DNA from: Comamonas sp. SCN 65-56
GTDB lineage: Bacteria; Pseudomonadota; Gammaproteobacteria; Burkholderiales; Burkholderiaceae_C
Length of the DNA: 64,000 nucleotides
Direction of reading: 5' to 3'
Assembly (NCBI RefSeq): GCF_001724135.1
Contig: NZ_MEDS01000010.1
Span: 32,065-96,064, forward strand
The number at the start of each line of letters is the position of its first letter. Positions within the stretch are counted from its first letter, which is position 1. Under the pieces are notes generated by a model. The model was not told where the DNA came from. It did no database searches and worked only from the letters and a program-made list of their open reading frames with translations. The translations under genes were made by a program, and so were the position numbers. Shown piece by piece: positions 18,742 through 31,685 of the stretch.

Positions 18742-19722
18742 CTATGACGCCGCGGGCGTCTGCATGCGCATGCCGTCGGTGGTGATCTCGACGTGATCCA
18801 CCTTGCCCAGCAGCTCGGGGAAACTTTCAAACCCGTACTCCTGCCAGTTCCAGCGCGGCTTCACGTACTTGCCAACCGCGTCAAGACTCGCCCAACCCTT
18901 GGCGCTTTTGAATTTGTTGCAAGCCTCGTCAAGCAACTTGACGAGATCGCCAAAAGGGATTTTTCGGCAATACATGCGGTTGGCTTCGTCAGTGCGGAAT
19001 TGCAGGCCTCGCAGCTCGCGCAGCATGCCGGAGAGTTTGGCGTAGCCGTAGCTGCGCGAGTCGAAGTCCGGCCGCGTTTCGCTGATGATGTTGCCGATCT
19101 TGCCGACGAAGGCCCAGCCGGTGGTTTCGTCGGTCGCGTCCTTGATCGACTTGTTCAGCAGGCTCTTGATGGCGGTGTCCATTTGCCGCGGCTTGGCTGC
19201 GGACTTGGCGGCGTCGGGCGGATCGACCGGGGCCGCGGTCGATGCGGCCCCGGTTTCATTTTTGTTTTTTCCCGCTTCACCGAGGTTTTCAATATAGAAG
19301 AACCGGTCGCAGGCTTGCCGGAAGGCTTCCGGCGTCTTGGTTCGGCCGAATCCGTAAACCACTCGACCCGAGGCCCGGATGCGTGAGGCCAGAGGCGTGA
19401 AGTCGCTGTCGCTGGAAACCAGGCAAAAACCGTCGAAGTGGCCGCTGTAGAGCAAATCCATCGCGTCGATGATCAGCCCCATGTCGGTGGCGTCCTTGCC
19501 CTTGGTGTAGGCGAACTGCTGGATCGGCACCAGTGCGTGCTTGAGCAAAATGCTGCGCCAGCCGCTGAGCAGCGGACTGCTCCAGTCGCCATAGATGCGC
19601 TTGACGCTGGCGATGCCGTATTTGGCGATTTCCTCCAGCAAGTCTTGCGCGCAGGCAGCCGTCGTGTTGTCGGCGTCGATGAGGACGGCCAGCTTTTCAG
19701 GTTTCAGGCTTTCGCTGGCCAT
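18742..19722 (-). CDS. NYN-domain (PIN-like) ribonuclease with C-terminal OST-HTH/LOTUS domains
   Basis: This 326-residue protein has an N-terminal NYN domain (LabA/DUF88, about residues 10-150). Predicted metal ligands lie in VLIDADNTT, DATDMGLIIDAMDLL and LVSSDSDFTPLA, the acidic pattern of PIN-like nucleases. After a low-complexity Ala/Pro/Lys linker, residues ~170-320 contain one or two OST-HTH/LOTUS-like modules (DSRSYGYAKLSGMLREL, FESFPELLGKVDHVEI), which bind RNA in characterised proteins. The ATG at 19722 was chosen because the NYN domain begins right after it. It is next to gcvP without an obvious functional link. Confidence 0.88.
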   Translation of the reverse strand: MASESLKPEKLAVLIDADNTTAACAQDLLEEIAKYGIASVKRIYGDWSSPLLSGWRSILLKHALVPIQQFAYTKGKDATDMGLIIDAMDLLYSGHFDGFCLVSSDSDFTPLASRIRASGRVVYGFGRTKTPEAFRQACDRFFYIENLGEAGKNKNETGAASTAAPVDPPDAAKSAAKPRQMDTAIKSLLNKSIKDATDETTGWAFVGKIGNIISETRPDFDSRSYGYAKLSGMLRELRGLQFRTDEANRMYCRKIPFGDLVKLLDEACNKFKSAKGWASLDAVGKYVKPRWNWQEYGFESFPELLGKVDHVEITTDGMRMQTPAAS

Positions 19723-19747
19723 CCGGATTCCTCGATATGCAAAAACC

Positions 19748-22678
<2,931 letters not shown>

Positions 22679-22689
22679 GGGAGGGATCT

Positions 22690-22750
22690 TGGTTAAATAT
22701 GCTTGCAACTGGCGCCCATCAAGCGCTGGTTACTCTCTCTTTGATAGCTC
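22690..22750 (-). repeat. Dispersed GATAGCT/GCGCTTG repeat, copy 2 (diverged)
   Basis: On the minus strand the sequence runs GAGCTATCAAAGAGAG, then AACCAGCGCTTGATGGGCGC, then CAGTTGCAAGC. The CAGCGCTTGATGGGCG block matches the core of the copies at 7925 and 43205. The outer part is weak, so this is the least certain copy. Confidence 0.45.
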
Positions 22751-22754
22751 AAAG

Positions 22755-22861
22755 TTCAGCGTTGAGGAACAGGTTCAGCGTTTGGCGTTGAGCGTTCAGC
22801 GTGAACTTCCGCAAGCGTCTGGATTCTCCACACGCTCAACGCTCAACGCTCAACGCTCAAC
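22755..22861. repeat. Short tandem and inverted heptamer array between gcvH and gcvP
   Basis: Four perfect tandem copies of CGCTCAA occupy 22833-22860. About 40 bases to the left the complementary forms GCGTTGAGCGTT and GTTCAGCG occur several times. The two blocks can pair into a long hairpin within the gcvH-gcvP intergenic transcript. The region is 189 bases long and non-coding. Confidence 0.8.
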
Positions 22862-22867
22862 CTCTAC

Positions 22868-23239
22868 TCACGCCTTGGTGAAATCGTTGTAAGCGGCTTC
22901 GTCCATCAGCGCGTCGGCTTGACCGGCGTTGGCGAGCTTGAGCTTGAAGAACCAGCCCGCGCCCATCGGGTCGGTGTTGGCGAGCGAGGGGTCGGCGCGC
23001 AGCTGCTCGTTGACTTCCACCACTTCGCCCGCAACAGGCATGTAGATGTCGGACGCGGCCTTGACCGATTCGACGACACCGGCCACGTCGCCCGCGGCAT
23101 AGGTCTTGCCCACTTCGGGCAGATCGACGAACACCACGTCGCCGAGTGCGTCCTGCGCATGCGTGGTGATGCCGACTGTGGCGGCGGCGGCGTTGGAAGC
23201 GTCGACCCACTCGTGGTCTTTGGAAAAGCGAATCGTCAT
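22868..23239 (-). CDS. gcvH: Glycine cleavage system H protein
   Basis: This 123-residue carrier shuttles the aminomethyl group between P and T proteins on a lipoyl lysine. The lipoylation site is Lys60 in VVESVKAASDIYMPVAGEVV, in the correct context. The length is normal. A GGAGA ribosome-binding site lies about eight bases before the ATG. It is 45 bases downstream of gcvT, and a repeat-bearing 189-base gap separates it from gcvP. Confidence 0.97.
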   Translation of the reverse strand: MTIRFSKDHEWVDASNAAAATVGITTHAQDALGDVVFVDLPEVGKTYAAGDVAGVVESVKAASDIYMPVAGEVVEVNEQLRADPSLANTDPMGAGWFFKLKLANAGQADALMDEAAYNDFTKA

Positions 23240-23284
23240 GTGCGGGGTCTCCGTGTGTCAGGTTGGGAAGCGGGGATTGTGAGG

Positions 23285-24412
23285 CTAGCCGCGGTGGTAG
23301 CGCGGCGGCAGGAAGGGCGTGGCTGCGACTTCCATCGGCACGTTTTTGCCGCGCACCAGGGCGTTCACGCGCGTGCCGACGGCGGCCAGCTGCGGCGGCA
23401 GATAGCCGAGCGCGATCGGTTTGTCCACGCTGGGCGCCAGCAGTCCGCTGGTGACGACGCCGACCTTCTGGCCGCTCTCGTCGTGCAATTCGACGTGATC
23501 GCGCACCGGCACGCGCTCGAGCGCGACGAGGCCCACGCGCTTGCGGGTGAGTGTCGATGGGTCGACGATCTGCGCGAGGATTTTTTCCGCGCCGGGAAAA
23601 CCCCCGGCGCGCTCGCCGCCGCTGCGGCGCACCTTCTGGATGGCCCAGTTCAGTCCGGCCTCGGGCGGCGTGGTGGCGGTGTCGATGTCGTTGCCGTACA
23701 GGCACAGGCCGGCTTCCAGGCGCAGCGAGTTGCGCGCGCCCAGGCCTATGGGCTTGACTTCGGGCTGCGCCAGCAGCGCTCGCGCCAAGGCCTGGGCCTG
23801 GTCGCCGGGCAGCGAGATTTCAAAACCGTCCTCACCGGTGTAGCCGCTGCGCGTGATGAAGAGCGGCGTGCCCTGCCAATCGGCGTGGATGCCGTTCATG
23901 AACACCAGTGGCTGCACGGCGGGCACCAGGCGTGCCAGCGCGCTGGCAGCCCGCGGGCCTTGCAGCGCCAGCAGGCCGTGATCGGGCAGGGTTTCGATGG
24001 TGCAGCGCGCGCCGATCTTTTCGCGCATGTGGGCGATGTCGCCCACCTTGCAGGCGCCGTTGACGATGAGAAAGAAGACGTCTTCGGCCTCGCGGAAGAA
24101 CATCAGGTCGTCGATGATGCCGCCCGCGTCGTTCAGCAGCAGGCCGTAGCGCTGCTTGCCCACGGCCAGGCCCGCGACGTCCACTGGCATCAGGCTTTCC
24201 AGCGCGGCGGCCGCATCCGGCCCCTTGACCCTGAGCTGGCCCATGTGCGAGACGTCGAACAGCCCGGCGTGCTCGCGCACGTGCAGGTGCTCGGCCATCA
24301 GGCCGGTGGGATATTGGACCGGCATGGAATAACCGGCGAAGGGCACCATGCGCGCGCCCAGCTCCTGGTGCAGGTGGGCAAGCGGTGTATTGAGCAGGGC
24401 GGTATCGGACAA
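23285..24412 (-). CDS. gcvT: Glycine cleavage system T protein (aminomethyltransferase), TTG start
   Basis: This 375-residue enzyme transfers the methylene group from the H-protein arm to tetrahydrofolate and releases ammonia. Family segments are HLHQELGARMVPFAGYSMPVQY at the N-terminus, the VSHMGQLRVKGPDA region and C-terminal IALGYLPPQL. I place the start at TTG (24412). It follows a GAGGAG with a seven-base spacer, while the upstream ATG at 24472 would add 20 residues that do not look like GcvT. The TTG protein has family-typical length. A tandem glycine riboswitch lies immediately upstream. Confidence 0.94.
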   Translation of the reverse strand: MSDTALLNTPLAHLHQELGARMVPFAGYSMPVQYPTGLMAEHLHVREHAGLFDVSHMGQLRVKGPDAAAALESLMPVDVAGLAVGKQRYGLLLNDAGGIIDDLMFFREAEDVFFLIVNGACKVGDIAHMREKIGARCTIETLPDHGLLALQGPRAASALARLVPAVQPLVFMNGIHADWQGTPLFITRSGYTGEDGFEISLPGDQAQALARALLAQPEVKPIGLGARNSLRLEAGLCLYGNDIDTATTPPEAGLNWAIQKVRRSGGERAGGFPGAEKILAQIVDPSTLTRKRVGLVALERVPVRDHVELHDESGQKVGVVTSGLLAPSVDKPIALGYLPPQLAAVGTRVNALVRGKNVPMEVAATPFLPPRYHRG

Positions 24413-24478
24413 GCGCGGACTCCTCGATGGAAATTCGATGGCAAGGCAGGCCACGCCACGGGGCGTGGGCATGCCCGG

Positions 24479-24693
24479 CTGTCCGCTTTACCTGAGAGAT
24501 TCACGCGGGGTGGGCCGCGCTTGCTCCTTCGGTGGAGGCGGGCGGTGGATCACCGCGCGCCCCTCTCTCCAGCAGGGATGCGCCCCGACGAGCGGAGCAC
24601 TTGCCAGTCCTTTTGCCTGAGCGTTTGGGCATTGAGCCTCGCGCCTTCGGCGGCGCCTGGCCATGCTGGCTGCGGCGCTCTCTCCTGACAGGC
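24479..24693 (-). promoter_or_regulatory. Tandem glycine riboswitch upstream of gcvT
   Basis: On the minus strand two similar aptamers follow each other. The first (about 24693-24604) has CAGGAGAGAGCGCC, GCCGAAGGCG and CGCTCAGGCAAAAGGACTG. The second (about 24574-24479) has CTGGAGAGAGGGG, CACCGAAGGAGCAAG and AATCTCTCAGGTAAAGCGGA. The GGAGAGA, CCGAAGG and CTCAGG-AAA blocks are the conserved glycine aptamer core. The known role is cooperative glycine sensing that turns on gcv expression when glycine is abundant. A CCACGCC/GGCGTGG stem between the aptamers and the gcvT ribosome-binding site may be part of the expression platform. Confidence 0.92.
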
Positions 24694-24720
24694 GCGGATT
24701 CTATCCGCTGCGTGCCGCGC

Positions 24721-25803
24721 ATGGCGGCGGATTCCAAGACAGCGGACGGCACGCCCCTTGAAGGCCATGGCCTGGCCTATCCCTGCGATCCTGCGCCCGA
24801 GGCCGGCCAAGCCAAGGAGGTCGCCCCTGGCCTGTGGTGGATACGCATGCGCCTGCCGTTTGCGCTCAACCACATCAACCTCTGGGCACTGCGCGACAAG
24901 GACGATGCGGGTGAGGGCTGGGCATTGGTCGATACCGGCATCGGCGGGGCCGTCACGGCAACCGCATGGCAGGAACTGTTTGCCGGCCCGCTGGCGGGCC
25001 GCATCACGCGCGTTTTCATCACCCACATGCACCCGGACCATATCGGCATGGCGGGCTGGATCACGCGCAAATTTGGCTGTCGCATGTGGATCAGCCGCCT
25101 GGAATACCTGAGCTGCCGTGCGCTCATCTCCGACACCGGGCGTGAGGCGCCCGATGACGCACTGAGCTTCTACCGCCGCGCCGGCTGGAGCGAGGAGGCG
25201 CTGGAGACCTACCGCACGCGCTTTGGCGGCTTCGGCAAGATGATCCATACGCTGCCCGACAGCTACCGGCGCCTGCACGATGGTGAAACCATCACCATCG
25301 GCCAGGACGCATGGCGCGTGGTCATGGGCAACGGGCATTCGCCCGAGCACGCCTGCCTGTATTGCCCCGAGCGCCGGCTTTTGATCTCGGGTGACCAGGT
25401 ACTGCCGGGAATTTCATCGAACGTTTCGGTGTTTCCGACCGAGCCCGACGCCGATCCGCTGAGCGGCTGGCTGGCGTCGCTGGACAAGTTGCAGCGCGAG
25501 GTGCCCGACGATGTGCTGGTGCTGCCAGCGCACAACCAGCCATTTCGCGGGCTGCATGCGCGGCTGGAGCAACTCAGGCGCAGCCACCATGACACGCTCG
25601 ACCGTCTGCGCCAGGCGCTTGCCGAGCCGCGGCGGGCGGTGGACGTGTTCGGTGCGCTGTTCGCGCGGCCCATCACCGCCGATCAGGTGCTGCTGGGCCT
25701 GGCCACGGGCGAGGCGCTGGCGGATCTCAATTACCTGGTCGGTCGGGGCGAAGTGCGTGCGACGCTGGAAGACGATGGGTGCCTGTGGTACCAGCGGCAG
25801 TGA
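24721..25803 (+). CDS. Metallo-beta-lactamase-fold hydrolase (glyoxalase II-like)
   Basis: This 360-residue protein has the metal-binding motif THMHPDHIGMAG near residues 100-110, a downstream VVMGNGHSPEHACLY with the third His, and LLISGDQVLPGIS with the bridging Asp. These are the MBL-fold hallmarks in the order of the glyoxalase II/RNase Z superfamily. The C-terminal ~90 residues form a helical extension (HDTLDRLRQALAEPRRAVDVF), seen in MBL proteins annotated as acyl-CoA thioesterase-like. The start at 24721 has no strong ribosome-binding site. It is divergent from gcvT, and its 5' side abuts the riboswitch DNA. Confidence 0.87.
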   Translation: MAADSKTADGTPLEGHGLAYPCDPAPEAGQAKEVAPGLWWIRMRLPFALNHINLWALRDKDDAGEGWALVDTGIGGAVTATAWQELFAGPLAGRITRVFITHMHPDHIGMAGWITRKFGCRMWISRLEYLSCRALISDTGREAPDDALSFYRRAGWSEEALETYRTRFGGFGKMIHTLPDSYRRLHDGETITIGQDAWRVVMGNGHSPEHACLYCPERRLLISGDQVLPGISSNVSVFPTEPDADPLSGWLASLDKLQREVPDDVLVLPAHNQPFRGLHARLEQLRRSHHDTLDRLRQALAEPRRAVDVFGALFARPITADQVLLGLATGEALADLNYLVGRGEVRATLEDDGCLWYQRQ

Positions 25804-25880
25804 GGTTGGGCAGGCACAGGCTGGTGCGCCATTGAGGGGGCTGCCTGATCGTGGTGTGATCCGGAGCAGCGCCGCGATTT

Positions 25881-25892
25881 ATTTTGCAAAAT
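25881..25892. promoter_or_regulatory. Candidate operator: perfect 12-bp palindrome
   Basis: ATTTTGCAAAAT is a perfect palindrome three bases upstream of the candidate -35 element of the aromatic-CoA operon, in an AT-rich island that contrasts with the high-GC surroundings. The operon encodes its own MarR-type regulator (29123), a natural candidate ligand-responsive binder. Binding is inferred, not shown. Confidence 0.4.
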
Positions 25893-25895
25893 TAC

Positions 25896-25924
25896 TTGAC
25901 ATTTAAACTATTCACAAATAAATT
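25896..25924 (+). promoter_or_regulatory. Sigma-70-like promoter of the aromatic-CoA operon
   Basis: A consensus -35 TTGACA (25896-25901) is followed after 17 bases by TAAATT (25919-25924), a four-of-six match to the -10 consensus. The start codon of the first gene is 40 bases downstream. This is the clearest promoter in the window. Confidence 0.6.
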
Positions 25925-25963
25925 ACGTCCATCTTCCAGCCACAGCACACCAGAGGTTCAACC

Positions 25964-28321
<2,358 letters not shown>

Positions 28322-28326
28322 GCGGC

Positions 28327-29121
28327 ATGAACGCCGTTGCACCTGCCTGGAATGAGCGCCACTGCCTGGTGACGGGCGGTGCTCGCGGCATTGGTCTGGC
28401 CGTGACGCAGGCGCTGCTCGCCCGTGGCGCGCGCGTGACCATGCTGGGGCGCAGCACGGTGGCTGAGGAGCGTCTGATTGCCTTGGCCGGCAATGCCGAG
28501 GTGGCCGCGCGACTGCAGGCGGTGTCGGCCGATGTGGCCGATCCGGCGGCCGTCGGCGCCGCGTTTGCCCAGGCGGTCGAGCGCTTTGGTGCCATCGACA
28601 CGCTGGTCAACAACGCCGGCCAGGCCGAAAGCTTGCCGTTTGCCAAGATGGACATGGCGCTCTGGCACCAGATGCTGGCCGTGAACCTGACCGGCACCAT
28701 GGTCTGCACCCAGGCCGCGCTGCCGGGCATGCTGCGCGCTGGCTGGGGGCGCATCATCAACGTCGCCAGCACCGCAGCGCAGCGCGGCTATGCCTATGTC
28801 AGCGCCTACTGCGCGGCCAAGCATGGGGTGCTGGGCCTCACGCGCGCCCTTGCGCTGGAGCTGGCCACCAAGGGCATCACGGTCAACGCGGTCTGCCCCG
28901 GCTACACCGAGACCGACTTGCTCAAAGACAGCATTGCCAATATCGTCGCCAAGACCGGACGCAGCGAAGCTGAGGCTCGCGCGCAGTTGGCCGCGGGCAA
29001 CCCGCAAAAACGCCTGGTGCAGCCCGAGGAAGTCGCCAGCGCCGTGCTGTGGTTGTGCGAAGGCAGCGCCGCTGCGGTGACCGGCCAGGATATTTCCGTC
29101 AGTGGCGGAGAGGTGATGTGA
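28327..29121 (+). CDS. SDR-family 3-hydroxyacyl-CoA-type dehydrogenase
   Basis: This 264-residue classical SDR has CLVTGGARGIGLAVTQALL, LVNNAGQAESLPF, NVASTAAQRGYAYVSAYCAAKHG (Ser, Tyr, Lys) and NAVCPGYTETDLL. The context suggests it oxidises a hydroxyacyl-CoA in the beta-oxidation-like phase after ring attack, as in the 2-aminobenzoate pathway. It begins five bases after the stop of the monooxygenase and ends one base before the MarR start, so it is firmly within the operon. Confidence 0.87.
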   Translation: MNAVAPAWNERHCLVTGGARGIGLAVTQALLARGARVTMLGRSTVAEERLIALAGNAEVAARLQAVSADVADPAAVGAAFAQAVERFGAIDTLVNNAGQAESLPFAKMDMALWHQMLAVNLTGTMVCTQAALPGMLRAGWGRIINVASTAAQRGYAYVSAYCAAKHGVLGLTRALALELATKGITVNAVCPGYTETDLLKDSIANIVAKTGRSEAEARAQLAAGNPQKRLVQPEEVASAVLWLCEGSAAAVTGQDISVSGGEVM

Positions 29122-29122
29122 G

Positions 29123-29602
29123 ATGGCGCCTGTAGACATGGAAGCCCGCGCCCACGCGGGTCACCCGGAAGAATTGCGGCTGTGGCTGCGCATGCTGACC
29201 TGCACCCAGCTGATCGAGCGCGACCTGCGATCGCACCTGCGCGAGCAGTTCGAGACCACCTTGCCGCGCTTTGACCTGATGGCGCAGCTGGAGCGCAAGC
29301 CCGAGGGGCTGCGCATGAGCGAGCTGTCCAGGCGCATGATGGTCACCGGCGGCAACGTGACGGGCGTGACCGACCAGCTGGAGAAAGAAGGATTGGTCGA
29401 GCGCGTGACCGACGAGGATGACCGCCGCGCCTTTCGCGTGCAGCTCACCGCCAAGGGGCGCCAGGAGTTTCACGCCATGGCGCAGGCGCATGAAGAGTGG
29501 GTGGTAGCCGCGCTGGGCGGCCTCGCACCTGAAGAAATTCGCACCTTGCACCAGCTGCTGGGCAAGGTCAAACGCCACTATCTGGAACTGGAGACCACAT
29601 GA
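29123..29602 (+). CDS. MarR-family transcriptional regulator
   Basis: This 159-residue winged-helix regulator has a typical DNA-binding core: [30 protein letters not shown] followed by the wing [20 protein letters not shown]. MarR proteins in aromatic degradation operons are usually repressors released by the aryl-CoA or the free acid. Its position inside the operon implies autoregulation, probably at the AT-rich promoter upstream of 25964. The stop overlaps the next start (ATGA). Confidence 0.93.
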   Translation: MAPVDMEARAHAGHPEELRLWLRMLTCTQLIERDLRSHLREQFETTLPRFDLMAQLERKPEGLRMSELSRRMMVTGGNVTGVTDQLEKEGLVERVTDEDDRRAFRVQLTAKGRQEFHAMAQAHEEWVVAALGGLAPEEIRTLHQLLGKVKRHYLELETT

Positions 29603-30456
29603 AACACTACATCTCGTCCAACAACCCGATGCGCCCCCAATTTGGCGCGCGCTTCAGCTATCAGGCGCAGCATTTCGCGTGGGAGTGCGGTGACGATGGG
29701 GTGGCCACCGTCATGCTCAACCGGCCGGATCGCAAGAATCCGCTGACGTTCGACAGCTACGGTGAGCTGCGCGATCTGTTCAATGGTCTGCGCTACGCCA
29801 CCGACGTCAAGGTGGTGGTGGTGACCGGCGAGGGCGGCAATTTCTGTTCCGGCGGCGATGTGCACGACATCATCGGGCCGCTCACCAGGATGACCATGCC
29901 CGAGCTGCTGGAGTTCACCCGCATGACCGGCGATCTGGTCAAGGCCATGCGCCACTGCCCGCAGCCCATCATCGGCGCCATTGATGGCGTTTGCGCCGGT
30001 GCCGGTGCCATGATGGCTTTGGCCTGTGACCTGCGCTACGGCAGCGAGCTGACCAAGACGGCGTTCCTGTTCACCCGCGTAGGCCTGGCAGGCGCCGACA
30101 TGGGTGCCTGCGCGCTGCTGCCGCGCGTGATCGGCCAGGGCAGGGCGAGCGAGCTGCTGTTCACCGGTCGCGCGATGAGCGGGCACGAGGGCCTGGCCTG
30201 GGGCTTCTTCAATGCCTTGCATGAGAGCGGCGAGTTGCTGGCCAAGGCGCAAGCCATGGCGCGCCAGCTGGCCGCAGGCCCGATGTTCGGCCATGCGATG
30301 ACCAAGAACATGCTGAATCAGGAATGGGCCATGACCATAGACCAGGCGATCGAGGCCGAGGCGCAGGCGCAGGCCATCTGCATGCAGACGCAGGATTTTC
30401 GCCGCGCCTACGAGGCCTTCGTGGCCAAGCAAAAGCCTGTGTTTGGAGGTGACTGA
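29599..30456 (+). CDS. Enoyl-CoA hydratase/isomerase family protein
   Basis: This 285-residue crotonase-fold protein has the oxyanion-hole segments [17 protein letters not shown] and [20 protein letters not shown]. The [25 protein letters not shown] region lacks the standard hydratase Glu-Glu arrangement as far as I can tell, so the reaction may be isomerisation or hydrolysis of a cyclic CoA ester. It is about 30 residues longer than a minimal crotonase at the N-terminus. It overlaps MarR upstream by four bases and the acyl-CoA dehydrogenase downstream by one base (TGATG). Confidence 0.9.
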   Translation: MKHYISSNNPMRPQFGARFSYQAQHFAWECGDDGVATVMLNRPDRKNPLTFDSYGELRDLFNGLRYATDVKVVVVTGEGGNFCSGGDVHDIIGPLTRMTMPELLEFTRMTGDLVKAMRHCPQPIIGAIDGVCAGAGAMMALACDLRYGSELTKTAFLFTRVGLAGADMGACALLPRVIGQGRASELLFTGRAMSGHEGLAWGFFNALHESGELLAKAQAMARQLAAGPMFGHAMTKNMLNQEWAMTIDQAIEAEAQAQAICMQTQDFRRAYEAFVAKQKPVFGGD

Positions 30457-31685
30457 TGAGTGCCGGCATCTTGCAGGCCACGCACCTGCGCCCCTCCGCG
30501 TCGCACCTGGCGCTGCCGTTCTTCGACGAGGCGCACCGGCGCATTGCTGCCGAGCTGCCCGACTGGACCAACGCCCAGCGTGTCGATGAAACCGATGACC
30601 GCGCGGCTTGCCGCGATTGGGTCAAGCGCTTAGGGCAGGGCGGCTGGCTGGGCTACTGCGTGCCGGGTGAATTCGGCGGTGCATTGCCCGAGCTCGATTC
30701 GCGCGCATTGGTGATGCTGCGCGAGACGCTGGCGTTCTATTCGCCGCTGGCGGACTTTGCCTTTGCCATGCAGGGCTTGGGCAGCGGCGCCATTTCGCTC
30801 GGCGGCAGCGAGGCCACGCGCCGCGCCTATCTGCCCGAGGTGGCTGCCGGCCGCAAGATCGCCGCGTTTGCGCTGTCCGAACCCGAGGCAGGCTCCGACG
30901 TCGCTGCAATGAAATTGAGAGCTACTGGCGCCCGTCCGGATTGCGTTGCAGGTCAAAAAGAGGATTATTATTTTCTGGATGGCCAGAAAACCTGGATCAG
31001 CAATGGCGGTATCGCCGACTTTTACTGCGTCTTTGCCAAGACCGATCCCGATGGCGGCAGCCGCGGCATCAGCGCCTTTGTCGTCGATCGCGGCAGCGAG
31101 GGCCTGGACGATAGCGCGCACATCCCGGTGATGGCGCCGCATCCGCTGGCCACACTCACGTTCACGCGCTGCCGCGTGAGCGCAGAGCAGATGTTGGGCG
31201 AGCTCAATGCCGGCTTCAAGATCGCCATGCAGACGCTCGACATCTTCCGCGCCAGCGTGGCCGCGGCCGCGCTGGGCTTTGCGCGGCGTGCGCTGGCCGA
31301 GGCGATCGATCATGCGAAGAAGCGCAAGATGTTCGGTCAGACGCTGGCCGATTTTCAGCTGACGCAGGCCAAGCTGGGCGAGATGGCGGCGCTGATCGAC
31401 GCCGGGGCCTTGCTGACCTACCGCGCCGCCTGGATGCGCGATACCCAACAGGGCGACCAGCGCGAACGCAGCGTGGCCGCGGCCATGGCCAAGATGACCG
31501 CCACCGAAAACGCCCAGCGCGTGATCGACATGGCGCTGCAGATGCATGGCGGTTTGGGCGTGATGGTCGGCAGCAAGGTGGAATCGCTCTACCGGGATAT
31601 CCGTTCGCTGCGCATCTACGAAGGTGCGACCGAGGTGCAGCAGCTCATCATTGGCAAGGCCGCCCTGCAGGAGATGAGAAAGTGA
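30456..31685 (+). CDS. Acyl-CoA dehydrogenase family protein (aromatic-CoA operon)
   Basis: This 409-residue FAD dehydrogenase has the SEPEAGSDVAAM and GQKTWISNGGIADFY motifs of the acyl-CoA dehydrogenase fold, and a C-terminal QMHGGLGVMVGSKVE region. About residues 152-173, between those motifs, carry a longer and unusual stretch (KLRATGARPDCVAGQKED) whose DNA matches the dispersed GATAGCT-type repeat. Relatives normally have a shorter loop here, so the repeat seems to have expanded a surface loop in frame. Start and stop overlap both neighbours. Confidence 0.92.
   Translation: MSAGILQATHLRPSASHLALPFFDEAHRRIAAELPDWTNAQRVDETDDRAACRDWVKRLGQGGWLGYCVPGEFGGALPELDSRALVMLRETLAFYSPLADFAFAMQGLGSGAISLGGSEATRRAYLPEVAAGRKIAAFALSEPEAGSDVAAMKLRATGARPDCVAGQKEDYYFLDGQKTWISNGGIADFYCVFAKTDPDGGSRGISAFVVDRGSEGLDDSAHIPVMAPHPLATLTFTRCRVSAEQMLGELNAGFKIAMQTLDIFRASVAAAALGFARRALAEAIDHAKKRKMFGQTLADFQLTQAKLGEMAALIDAGALLTYRAAWMRDTQQGDQRERSVAAAMAKMTATENAQRVIDMALQMHGGLGVMVGSKVESLYRDIRSLRIYEGATEVQQLIIGKAALQEMRK
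30908..30977 (+). repeat. Dispersed GATAGCT/GCGCTTG repeat, copy 3, inside acyl-CoA dehydrogenase
   Basis: ATGAAATTGAGAGCTACTGG, then CGCCCGTCCGGATTGCG, then CAGGTCAAAAAGAGGATT follows the layout of the other copies (TTGATAGCT-x-GGCGC-x-GCG-x-GGTC-A/T-rich). Local AT content is much higher than in flanking codons. It is diverged and in frame. Confidence 0.55.

Noticed and set aside
18680..18745. Possible further copy of the GATAGCT/GCGCTTG repeat near 18730
   Set aside because: Only a short ATAGCGAGCGCTTGC-like match is visible on the minus strand. The rest of the consensus is absent, so I did not count it.
22833..22860. CGCTCAA tandem repeats as a possible CRISPR array
   Set aside because: The repeats are seven bases with no spacers, and no cas genes are present anywhere in the window.
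24532..24720. N-terminal extension of the metallo-hydrolase into the riboswitch DNA
   Set aside because: The frame is open upstream, but the extra 63 residues have no similarity to the fold and coincide with conserved riboswitch sequence of the opposite strand.
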